The notes beneath the pieces are model-generated. The model made no database searches and was not told where the DNA came from. It saw only the letters and a program-made list of their open reading frames with translations. A DNA stretch of 34,461 nucleotides from an uncultured Pseudokineococcus sp. (lineage in GTDB: Bacteria > Actinomycetota > Actinomycetes > Actinomycetales > Quadrisphaeraceae). A program made the position numbers and the translations under genes. The stretch covers positions 1-34,461 of the forward strand of contig NZ_CANMPM010000026.1 in assembly GCF_947499845.1 (NCBI RefSeq), written 5' to 3'. Of the stretch, positions 16,417 to 23,465 are shown in pieces. The first letter of the stretch is position 1. Every line of letters begins with the position of its first letter.

Positions 16417-18456
16417 TCAGCGGACGTGCTCCACGCGGAGCACGACGGCCCCGCCCCCGGGCACCTCCACGCCCGCCTCGTGGTGCGCGCCCGTCAGCAG
16501 GTCGGTGCCGCCCTCGGGCAGGCGCGCCGGCGCGCCGGCGTGGTTGAGCGCGAAGAGGTAGTCCGCGTCGTCGCCGCGGCGGCGGACCACCTCGAGGTCG
16601 TGGGGCAGGTCGTGCGGCGCGGCCCCGGCCGCGGCGAGCACCTCGGCGATGAGCGAGCGCAGGTCGGCGGCGCCCAGGCGCGTGGCGACGTACCAGGCCG
16701 CGCCGGCGCCGAGGGTGTGGCGGGTGAGAGCCGGGTGCCCGGCGTCCGGGCCCTCGGCGAAGGTCCGCAGCACCTGCGCCCCGCGCGGGCGCACGCGCTC
16801 GGACCAGACGTCGCCGACCAGGCCCCCAGGAGCCCCCGGGGCGTCGTCGCCGTCGCCGGACAGCGCGACGCGCTCCCCGGCGCGCAGGGGGTGCCACTCC
16901 TCCACGTCCAGCCCCAGGACGTCGCGCAGCTGCCCGGGGTACGGGCCGTCGGGCACGCGGTCCTCGCCGTCGACGACGCCGGAGAAGAAGGGCACGAGCA
17001 GGTGCCCCCCGCCCTCGACGTAGGCGCGCAGCACGGCGGCGGCCTCGTGGGTGACGAGGTACAGCTGCGGCAGGACGAGCACCGGGAAGCGGGCGAGGCG
17101 CTCCAGGTCGGCGTCGGGCGGGACGACCGCGACGGTCCGGTGCAGGTCGTGCAGCGCCTCGTAGGTCGCCTCCGCGCGCTCGGCGTACCGGACGTCGACC
17201 GTGGGGCGGAACTCGAGCTCGAGGGCCCACCGCGACGGCCAGTCCCAGACCATCGCGACGTCCTCGACGACCACGCTGCCCGCCACCTCCACGAGGCGGC
17301 CGAGGTCGGCGCCGAGCGCCACGACGTCGCGGAAGAGGTCCGAGTCCTCACCGGCGTGGGGGACCATCGCCGAGTGGAACTTCTCCGCGCCGGAGCGGGA
17401 GGCCCTCCACTGGAAGAACATCGCGCCGTCCGAGCCGCGGGCGACGTGCGCGAGCGCGTTGCGCCGCATCTCCCCCGGCCGCTTGGCGACGTTGCGCGGC
17501 TGCCAGTTGACCGAGCTGGTGGAGTGCTCGAGCAGCAGCCACGGTCCCCCGCCGGCCAGCCCTCGCGTCACGTCCGCCGACATCGCGAGGCCCAGGTGCG
17601 GGCGCTCGGCCTCGGCGGTGAGGTAGTGGTCGTTCGTCACGACGTCGACCTCCGGCGCCCACCGCCAGTAGTCGAGGTTGTCGCAGGTCGTCGCCATGAA
17701 GTTCGTCGTCACCGGCGCGCTGGTGGCGTGCGCCCGGACGGCGTCGCGCTCGCCCCGGTAGCAGGCGAGGTGCTCGTCGGAGGAGAAGCGCCGGTAGTCC
17801 AGCTGCTGCGCCGGGTTCACGGGCATGGGGGCGGCCCGGGGCGCCCGCACGTGCTCCCAGGCGCCGTAGCGCTGGCTCCAGAAGGCGGTGCCCCAGGCCC
17901 GGTTGAGGGCGTCGAGGTCGCCGTAGCGCTCGCGCAGCCAGCCGCGGAACGCCTCCTCGCTGACCGGGCAGAAGCACTGGCCCACCTGGGCCCCGAACTC
18001 GTTGCCGATGTGCCACAGCGCGAGCGCCGGGTGGTCGCCCAGCTCGCCCGCGAGGTGGGAGGCCAGCGCCTGCGCGGCCCTCCGGTAGTCGGGGTTGCTG
18101 GCGCAGTAGTGCTCCCGCGCCCCGAGGCCCAGCCGGACGCCGTCGCGCGTCATCGGCAGGGACTCGGGGTAGCGGTCGGCGAACCACGGCGGGGGCGAGG
18201 CGGACGGCGTCGCCAGGTCGACCCGGATGCCGGCCGCGTGCAGGCGGTCCAGGACGCGCCGCAGCCAGGCGGTCTCGTAGCGGCCGGGCTCGGGCTCGAG
18301 CAGCGCCCAGGAGAAGACGCCGACGGTCACCATGGTGACCCCGGCCTCGACCATGAGGCGGACGTCCTCCGCCTGCACCTCCTCCGGCCACTGCTCGGGG
18401 TTGTAGTCGCCGCCGAAAGCCAGGCGGTCGAGCCGGGAGACCACGTTCGCCGACAT
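16417..18456 (-). CDS. GH42 beta-galactosidase, cytoplasmic
   Basis: This 679-residue enzyme belongs to family GH42 and has no signal peptide. It starts with the typical G-G-D-Y-N-P-E-Q-W segment; the acid/base is Glu153 in HIGNEFG and the nucleophile Glu310 in LLLEHS. The C-terminal trimerisation-type and small beta domains follow. In many GH42 enzymes four cysteines bind zinc; here Cys118, Cys161 and Cys163 are seen but the last position appears replaced (QCFCPVS), so the site may be lost. It would hydrolyse imported galacto-oligosaccharides to galactose. The ATG at 18456 has AGGAAGGAG upstream, and an operator overlaps its promoter at 18481-18494. Confidence 0.93.
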   Translation of the reverse strand: MSANVVSRLDRLAFGGDYNPEQWPEEVQAEDVRLMVEAGVTMVTVGVFSWALLEPEPGRYETAWLRRVLDRLHAAGIRVDLATPSASPPPWFADRYPESLPMTRDGVRLGLGAREHYCASNPDYRRAAQALASHLAGELGDHPALALWHIGNEFGAQVGQCFCPVSEEAFRGWLRERYGDLDALNRAWGTAFWSQRYGAWEHVRAPRAAPMPVNPAQQLDYRRFSSDEHLACYRGERDAVRAHATSAPVTTNFMATTCDNLDYWRWAPEVDVVTNDHYLTAEAERPHLGLAMSADVTRGLAGGGPWLLLEHSTSSVNWQPRNVAKRPGEMRRNALAHVARGSDGAMFFQWRASRSGAEKFHSAMVPHAGEDSDLFRDVVALGADLGRLVEVAGSVVVEDVAMVWDWPSRWALELEFRPTVDVRYAERAEATYEALHDLHRTVAVVPPDADLERLARFPVLVLPQLYLVTHEAAAVLRAYVEGGGHLLVPFFSGVVDGEDRVPDGPYPGQLRDVLGLDVEEWHPLRAGERVALSGDGDDAPGAPGGLVGDVWSERVRPRGAQVLRTFAEGPDAGHPALTRHTLGAGAAWYVATRLGAADLRSLIAEVLAAAGAAPHDLPHDLEVVRRRGDDADYLFALNHAGAPARLPEGGTDLLTGAHHEAGVEVPGGGAVVLRVEHVR

Positions 18457-18480
18457 GCGGCTCCTTCCTGCGTCCTGATC

Positions 18481-18497
18481 TGGGAGCGCTCACACTA
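18481..18497 (-). promoter_or_regulatory. LacI-type operator TGGGAGCGCTCACA overlapping a -10 element of the GH42 gene
   Basis: The 14-bp site at 18481-18494 is palindromic except at one pair and is very close to known actinobacterial LacI-type operators (CebR type). TAGTGT on the minus strand at 18492-18497 fits a -10 element, so a bound repressor would block the promoter. A weak -35 (TTACCG, 18517-18522) lies 19 bases upstream. The site is 25 bases ahead of the GH42 start codon and is related to the two sites near 23.1 and 23.35 kb. Confidence 0.7.
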
Positions 18498-18644
18498 CGC
18501 AGACGGGGTGCCCTCCCGGTAACGGCGTCGCGCCGGGGCTGCACGCGGTGGGCTCGGGCCGCCGGGAGGGGAGGCCCGACGACGGGGCCTGGAGGTGGGC
18601 CCCGGGAGACGACGGCGAGCCGTGGGACGGGACGCGGGTGGGCC

Positions 18645-18661
18645 TAGCATCCGCAGCCGTG
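18645..18661 (+). promoter_or_regulatory. Promoter -10 element giving a leaderless lacI message
   Basis: TAGCAT at 18645-18650 is a good TAnnnT -10 element and ends eight bases before the GTG at 18659. Transcription would begin at or next to the start codon, so the message is probably leaderless, as is common in actinomycetes. No ribosome binding site is present before this GTG. Confidence 0.5.
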
Positions 18662-19678
18662 CCTCCTGCGTCCCGTCGCCGTCGCCCCACCATCGACGAC
18701 GTCGCAGCGGTGGCGGGCGTGTCGCGCGGCACCGTCTCGCGCGTGCTGAACGGAGGGCGCTACGTCTCCACAGCGGCGCTGGCGGCGGTGCAACGGGCCG
18801 TGGTGGAGACCGGGTACGTCGCGAACTCCAGCGCACGGAGCCTCGCGACCAGCCGCTCGGGCGCCGTCGCCTTCGTCCTCACCGAGCCGCAGGAGCGCCT
18901 CTTCGAGGACCCGAACTTCCACGTGCTCCTGCGCAGCTGCACGCAGGCGCTGGCCGAGCGCGACCTCGTGCTCATGCTCCTGCTCGCGGGGAGCGCCGCC
19001 GAGCACCAGCGCGTGCTGCGCTTCCTCCGCGGCCGGCACGTCGACGGGATGCTGCTGGTCTCGACCCACCTCGGGGACCCGCTGGTGGCCGAGGCGTCCC
19101 GCAGCGGTCTCCCCGTCGTGGCCGCCGGCCGGCCCCTCGGGCACGAGCACGACGTGCGCTCGGTGGCGGCGGACGACCGCGGGGGCGCGCGTGCGATGGT
19201 CGAGCACCTCGTCGCGCGTGGGCGGCGGAGGGTGACGACGGTCGCGGGCCCCCAGGACACCTCCGGCGGCGTCGAGCGCCTCGCGGGGTACTTCGACGTG
19301 GTGGGGCGCCGCGCGCGCGCGGTGGACGTAGTGGCCGCGGACGGCTGGACGCACGCCGCGGGCGAGCGCGCCATGGCCCGGCTCCTGGAGCAGGTGCCCG
19401 ACCTGGACGCCGTCTTCGTCGCCTCGGACCTCATGGCCTCGGGAGCGCTGGCGGCCCTCCGACGGGCCGGGCGGGAGGTGCCCGGGGACGTCGCCGTGGG
19501 TGGCTTCGACGACTCCCGCGTCGCCGTCCAGGTGGACCCGCCCCTCACCACCGTCCGCCAGCCCCTCGTGGAGGTCGGTCGACGGATGGTCGACCTCCTC
19601 CTCGCGCAGATCGCCGGCGAGGCGGAGGTCGAGCCCGCGGTCCTGCCGACCGAGCTGGTCGTCCGCGCGTCCACCTGA
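18659..19678 (+). CDS. LacI-family repressor of the galactan locus
   Basis: This 339-residue protein has a LacI-type helix-turn-helix (T-I-D-D-V-A-A-V-A-G-V-S-R-G-T-V-S, about residues 10-26) with the hinge helix near N-S-S-A-R-S-L-A, then a sugar-binding effector domain ending in the usual T-T-V-R-Q-P segment. It is divergent from the GH42 gene and convergent with the galactan importer, so it is the likely regulator of both and of the GH53 genes. Three related 14-bp operators support this. The GTG at 18659 is chosen over an upstream in-frame ATG at 18548 because the helix-turn-helix then starts at the normal distance and a -10 element lies at leaderless spacing. Confidence 0.88.
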   Translation: MPPASRRRRPTIDDVAAVAGVSRGTVSRVLNGGRYVSTAALAAVQRAVVETGYVANSSARSLATSRSGAVAFVLTEPQERLFEDPNFHVLLRSCTQALAERDLVLMLLLAGSAAEHQRVLRFLRGRHVDGMLLVSTHLGDPLVAEASRSGLPVVAAGRPLGHEHDVRSVAADDRGGARAMVEHLVARGRRRVTTVAGPQDTSGGVERLAGYFDVVGRRARAVDVVAADGWTHAAGERAMARLLEQVPDLDAVFVASDLMASGALAALRRAGREVPGDVAVGGFDDSRVAVQVDPPLTTVRQPLVEVGRRMVDLLLAQIAGEAEVEPAVLPTELVVRAST

Positions 19679-19704
19679 CGGTCCGGAGGGGCCCGGCGGT
19701 GGGG

Positions 19705-20607
19705 TCAACCCTTCAGGCCGCCGCTGAGCATGTCCAGCTTCCAGTAGCGCTGCAGGAGCAGGAACAGGGCCACGAGAGGCAGGACGGAGAGCATCGCGCC
19801 GCTGATGACGAGGGTGTAGAGGGCCGGCTGGCTGGCCCCCTGGTTCAGCAGGGAGAAGAGGCCGACCGTCAGGGGGTAGCGCTCGTCGCTCGACAGCATG
19901 ATGAAGGGCAGCAGGAAGTTGTTCCAGATCGCGACGAACTGGAGCAGCAGCACGGTGATGAGCCCGGGCAGCATGAGCGGCATCGCGACGGAGCCGAACA
20001 GCCGCCACTCCCCCGCGCCGTCGATGCGGCCGGCCTCGAGCAGCTGGTCCGGCACCGCCGCCATCGCGTAGATGCGGCACAGGTAGATGGAGAACGGGCT
20101 GATGAGGCTCGGGAGCAGGACGGACCAGTACGTGTTCGTCAGGCCCACCTGCGCGAGGAGCAGGTACTGCGGGATGGCCAGCGTCACCTGGGGCACGAGG
20201 ACGCCGGCCAGGATCAACCGGAACACCGCCTCTCGGCCGCGGAAGCGGTACTTGGCCAGCGCGTACCCCGCGGCCGCCGAGACCGCGACCGTGAGCACGG
20301 AGCCCACGCCCGCGTACAGGACCGTGTTGAGCGCCCACCGCCAGAAGACCCCGTCGCCGTAGTCGAGCAGGTCGGTGACGTTGCCGGTGAGGCCGCCGTT
20401 GAAGCTCGGCGCGAGGGAGAAGGTGGTGAAGAGCTCGCCCGGCGTCTTGGTCGCCGCCGTGACGACCCACAGCACGGGCAGCAGGCAGTAGACGGCGCCC
20501 AGGACGAGGACGACCGTGGGGCCGAGAGGGGTCCGCCCCCGCCGTGCCGACCGCGGGGTGCGCCCGGGAGGCCCGCCCGGCGCCGTCGTCGTCGCGGCGG
20601 CGCTCAC
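19705..20607 (-). CDS. Carbohydrate ABC transporter permease, MalG type (galactan locus)
   Basis: This 300-residue CUT1 permease has about six membrane helices and an EAA-type loop (E-A-G-R-I-D-G-A). It would pair with the preceding permease to import galacto-oligosaccharides. The GTG at 20607 overlaps the stop of the upstream permease by four bases (GTGA), implying translational coupling. It is the last gene of the binding protein-permease-permease operon. No ATPase gene follows; only 26 bp separate it from the convergent lacI gene and no hairpin is seen there. Confidence 0.9.
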   Translation of the reverse strand: MSAAATTTAPGGPPGRTPRSARRGRTPLGPTVVLVLGAVYCLLPVLWVVTAATKTPGELFTTFSLAPSFNGGLTGNVTDLLDYGDGVFWRWALNTVLYAGVGSVLTVAVSAAAGYALAKYRFRGREAVFRLILAGVLVPQVTLAIPQYLLLAQVGLTNTYWSVLLPSLISPFSIYLCRIYAMAAVPDQLLEAGRIDGAGEWRLFGSVAMPLMLPGLITVLLLQFVAIWNNFLLPFIMLSSDERYPLTVGLFSLLNQGASQPALYTLVISGAMLSVLPLVALFLLLQRYWKLDMLSGGLKG

Positions 20608-21638
20608 GCGTCGTCCCCGAACGCGCGCCGCTGCAGGAAGGTGAGCGTCAGCAGCGACAGCACGAGCGTCACGAGAGCGAGCAGGACCGACGTGGCGGCG
20701 GCCGTGTAGATGTCGTTGCGGACGAAGGCGTCCGTGTAGATCTTCTGCAGCGGCATCCAGTCCGAGGAGATGACGTTGGTCAGCGGGGAGAGCGTCTGGG
20801 GCTCGTTGAAGACCTGCAGCGTCGCGATCATCGAGAAGACGCCTGTCATGACGAGGGCGGGCGCCAGCAACGGCAGCTTGATGCGCGTGGCGACCTGCCA
20901 CTCCGTGCAGCCGTCGACGCGCGCCGAGTCGTAGAGCTCGGCCGGCACCGAGCGCAGCGACGTGTAGAGGATGATCATGTTGAAACCGACGCCGCCCCAG
21001 ACCGCGATGTTGGCGACGGAGAAGAACACGCTCGTGCTGGTGAAGAAGTCGGGAGCCGGCAGGCCGACCGCCAGGAACGTCTCGCGGACGGGGCTGACGC
21101 GCGGCAGGTAGAGGAAGCCCCACAGCAGGGAGGCGATGACACCCGGCACCGCGTACGGCAGGAAGATCGCGATACGGGTGGCCGAGCGCAGCCGGACCCG
21201 CGGTAGGTCGAGGAGCAGCGCGAACACCAGCGCGAGGCCCAGCATCGTGGGCACGACCATCAACCCGTAGAGGAGCATCCGTCCGAGGCTGTCGTACAGC
21301 GCCGGGTCGGTCACCGCGCGGGCGTAGTTCTCCACGCCGACGAAGACCACGTCGACCTGCGCGACGATCCCGCCGCCCGCCCGCTGCTGCGAGCGCAGGC
21401 TCAGCCACACCGCGTAGAGGATGGGCACGAGGAGGAAGGCGCCGAAGAGCGCCAGCGCGGGGGCGAGGAACAGCCACGGCGCCGTGCGCGAGCTGCGGGT
21501 GCCGCGTCGTCGTCGCGGCGGCGACGAACCGCCAGCGTCACGACCCGCTGTCGCCAGCGCCTCGCCGGTGCCGGTCGCGCCCGCCGTGCCGTCACCGCTC
21601 GTGGTGGTGCCGGGGGCGGTGCCGCCGGTCTCGCTCAT
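20604..21638 (-). CDS. Carbohydrate ABC transporter permease, MalF type (galactan locus)
   Basis: This 344-residue CUT1 permease begins with a low-complexity Gly/Thr/Ala-rich cytoplasmic extension and an Arg-rich segment (about residues 1-55), then six membrane helices. The loop before the last helices is degenerate relative to the consensus: Y-D-S-A-R-V-D-G-C takes the place of E-A-A-x-x-D-G-A. The ATG at 21638 is preferred over an in-frame start at 21713 because AGGAGA lies just upstream of it. The gene follows the binding-protein gene after a hairpin. Confidence 0.9.
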   Translation of the reverse strand: MSETGGTAPGTTTSGDGTAGATGTGEALATAGRDAGGSSPPRRRRGTRSSRTAPWLFLAPALALFGAFLLVPILYAVWLSLRSQQRAGGGIVAQVDVVFVGVENYARAVTDPALYDSLGRMLLYGLMVVPTMLGLALVFALLLDLPRVRLRSATRIAIFLPYAVPGVIASLLWGFLYLPRVSPVRETFLAVGLPAPDFFTSTSVFFSVANIAVWGGVGFNMIILYTSLRSVPAELYDSARVDGCTEWQVATRIKLPLLAPALVMTGVFSMIATLQVFNEPQTLSPLTNVISSDWMPLQKIYTDAFVRNDIYTAAATSVLLALVTLVLSLLTLTFLQRRAFGDDA

Positions 21639-21682
21639 GGGTCCGTCTCCTGTCCCTGCCGTGCCGCTCGTGGTCGAAGGCC

Positions 21683-21719
21683 CCGGAGGGGGCTGCGGAC
21701 GGCCCGCAGCCACCTCCGG
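21683..21719 (-). promoter_or_regulatory. Intercistronic hairpin between binding-protein and permease genes (galactan locus)
   Basis: Arms 21683-21698 and 21704-21719 pair over 16 positions with one G-A type mismatch or wobble in DNA terms, around a five-base loop. It begins seven bases after the binding-protein stop codon. The placement copies that of the 22-bp hairpin in the other importer operon, suggesting the same role in keeping binding-protein expression above that of the permeases. Confidence 0.6.
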
Positions 21720-21725
21720 AAGCCG

Positions 21726-23039
21726 TCACGAGCCCTCGGCGACCTCGAAGCCCTGCTGCTCGAGGTCCGCGACGCTGGTCTCCTGCATGCCCTCCAGAGC
21801 CGCCGTGAACGAGGTCCGGTCGGACACCGCCGACTGGAACTGGTCGACGTAGGACTGGTACGTCACGTTGACGTTCGGCCCCCAGGTGAAGCCGCGGGCG
21901 GTCTCCGTGATCTGCGCCGCCTGCTCGTAGAAGTCCGGCTGGTTCGGCAGCATCGACGGCGGCTCCTCCAGCGCCGGGCCGGTCTGCCCCTCCGTCGCGG
22001 CGGGGTAGATGCCGGAGACGCTGACGAGCGCCTCGACCGCTTCCGGCGCGGTGTTCAGCCAGGTGGCGAACTCCAGCGCCTGGGCGCGGTCCTCGCAGTC
22101 CTCGCTGATCGCCGTCGCCGAACCGCCCCAGAAGCCGGTGACCTGCTCGCCATCGCCCCACTGCGGCATGGGGACGGCTCGCCAGCTCCCGGCCGTGTCC
22201 GGGGCCACGCCCTCCAGGACGCCCGCTCCCCAGACGGCGCTCGGCCAGGCCAGGAGGGTGCCGTCGTTCATGGCCGCGTTCCACTCGGGGGTGTACATCG
22301 GCTGGTCGTCGACGAGGTCCTCGGTCACGAGGTCGCCCCAGTAGTCGGCCACCTGCGTGGTGGCGTCGTCGGTGATCGAGACCTCCCACGCCTCGCCGTC
22401 GGTGGCCCACCAGTCGGCGCCCGCCGCCTGGGACAGGCCCGCGAACCAACCCGGGTCCCCGGCGGAGAAGGTCGTCAGGTAGCGCTCCGGGTCGGCCTCC
22501 CGGACCTGCTGCGCGGTGGCGCGGAACTCCTCCCACGTGGTGGGGACCTCGAGCCCGAGCTCCTCGAAGAGGTCCTCGCGGTAGTAGAGCATCATCGGTC
22601 CGACGTCCTGAGGCATCGCGTACGCCTGGTCGCCGAACGAGGTGAGGTCCCAGGCCCCCTCGGGGAAGGCGTCGCGGACGTCCTCCACGTCGTCGGTGAG
22701 GTCGGAGGCGACGCCGTTCGCGACCAGCACCGGGAGCGCCTGGTACTCGGCCTGCATGAGGCACGGGGCCTCGCCCGCCTGCGACGCCGTGAGCAGACGG
22801 GTGATGGCCTCGTCGCCCTGGGCCTGGCTGTCGACGGTGACCTGCTGGTCGGGGTTCTGCTCGTTCCAGATGTCCACGACGCCCTGGATGTTGGGCGCCC
22901 ACGTCCAGAAGTCGAGCTGGGCCGGCGCGTCCGGGTCGCCCCCGCCCGAGGCGCCGTCGTCCGACCCCGAGCAGCCGGAGAGGACCGATGCGGCGACGAG
23001 GCCGCTGACCAGGCTGAGGGCGGTTCTGCTGCGACGCAT
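21726..23039 (-). CDS. Sugar ABC transporter substrate-binding lipoprotein (galactan locus)
   Basis: This 437-residue protein has a lipoprotein signal peptide with lipobox L-S-G-C (Cys23) followed by a Gly/Ser/Asp linker, then an extracellular solute-binding domain of the CUT1 type starting at L-D-F-W-T-W. It would sit on the cell surface and bind oligosaccharides, here inferred to be beta-1,4-galacto-oligosaccharides from the neighbouring GH53 and GH42 genes. The ATG at 23039 has GGAGAG upstream. It heads the importer operon, is divergent from the GH53 gene, and its promoter region has a LacI-type operator. Confidence 0.92.
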   Translation of the reverse strand: MRRSRTALSLVSGLVAASVLSGCSGSDDGASGGGDPDAPAQLDFWTWAPNIQGVVDIWNEQNPDQQVTVDSQAQGDEAITRLLTASQAGEAPCLMQAEYQALPVLVANGVASDLTDDVEDVRDAFPEGAWDLTSFGDQAYAMPQDVGPMMLYYREDLFEELGLEVPTTWEEFRATAQQVREADPERYLTTFSAGDPGWFAGLSQAAGADWWATDGEAWEVSITDDATTQVADYWGDLVTEDLVDDQPMYTPEWNAAMNDGTLLAWPSAVWGAGVLEGVAPDTAGSWRAVPMPQWGDGEQVTGFWGGSATAISEDCEDRAQALEFATWLNTAPEAVEALVSVSGIYPAATEGQTGPALEEPPSMLPNQPDFYEQAAQITETARGFTWGPNVNVTYQSYVDQFQSAVSDRTSFTAALEGMQETSVADLEQQGFEVAEGS

Positions 23040-23092
23040 GGACTCTCTCTCCGTCGAGGGTCAGGCCGGTCGCACCGAGCGGCGCGCTCGCC

Positions 23093-23106
23093 TGTGAGCG
23101 GTCACA
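23093..23106. promoter_or_regulatory. LacI-type operator TGTGAGCGGTCACA (importer side)
   Basis: This 14-bp near-palindrome lies just downstream of the predicted importer promoter, 54 bases ahead of the binding-protein start codon. Read on the minus strand it is identical to the site at 23341-23354 except for one base. It belongs with the operator at the GH42 promoter. Confidence 0.7.
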
Positions 23107-23135
23107 GACTGGCGAGCAGTGGTCAGCCGTGTCAA
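23106..23135 (-). promoter_or_regulatory. Promoter of the galactan importer operon
   Basis: On the minus strand a perfect TTGACA -35 element lies at 23130-23135, followed after 18 bases by CAGTCT (23106-23111), a weak -10. The operator at 23093-23106 begins at the -10, where a repressor would block initiation. An additional AGCGCT core is at 23135-23140. Confidence 0.5.
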
Positions 23136-23295
23136 GCGCTCGTCGCGCCCGTGATCCGACCGTGATGGCCGCCCCGCCCCGGTCGGGGCGCGCGACGGGT
23201 CGCCACCCTCAGGAGCCTCGATCAAGGCGACGAGAGCGCCTCCGCGCCCGCCGTCCGACCCCGCGACCGCCGGCAGGCCCCGACCAGGTGCCCTC

Positions 23296-23325
23296 TTGAC
23301 CGTGGTCGCCGCAGTTGTCTACGTT
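23296..23325 (+). promoter_or_regulatory. Promoter of the GH53 operon
   Basis: TTGACC (23296-23301) and TACGTT (23320-23325) are 18 bases apart and match sigma-70-type elements well for this GC content. Initiation near 23332 would place the operator at 23341-23354 directly in the early transcribed region. The 426-bp gap between the two divergent genes (23040-23465) holds these promoters and operators; the rest shows nothing else. Confidence 0.55.
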
Positions 23326-23340
23326 GCGAAGCACCGGGCC

Positions 23341-23354
23341 TGTAACCGCTCACA
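23341..23354. promoter_or_regulatory. LacI-type operator TGTAACCGCTCACA (GH53 side)
   Basis: This site is the inverted match, 13 of 14 bases, of the operator at 23093-23106. The two lie about 250 bp apart on either side of the divergent promoters, so one repressor could bind both. A further GAGCGCTC palindrome follows at 23358-23365. Confidence 0.7.
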
Positions 23355-23465
23355 GTCGAGCGCTCCTTGGTGAGACCACGGGAGACCCCGCGGACCGCGA
23401 GCCCTTACCTCCCCGTCCGGACTCCCCGCAGGGCCCGGGCCCACCACTCAGAGACGAGGACCCCC

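Noticed and set aside
18548-18658. ATG 18548 as start of the galactan LacI gene
   Set aside because: It adds 37 residues before the helix-turn-helix, without a clear ribosome binding site, and spans the predicted -10 element.
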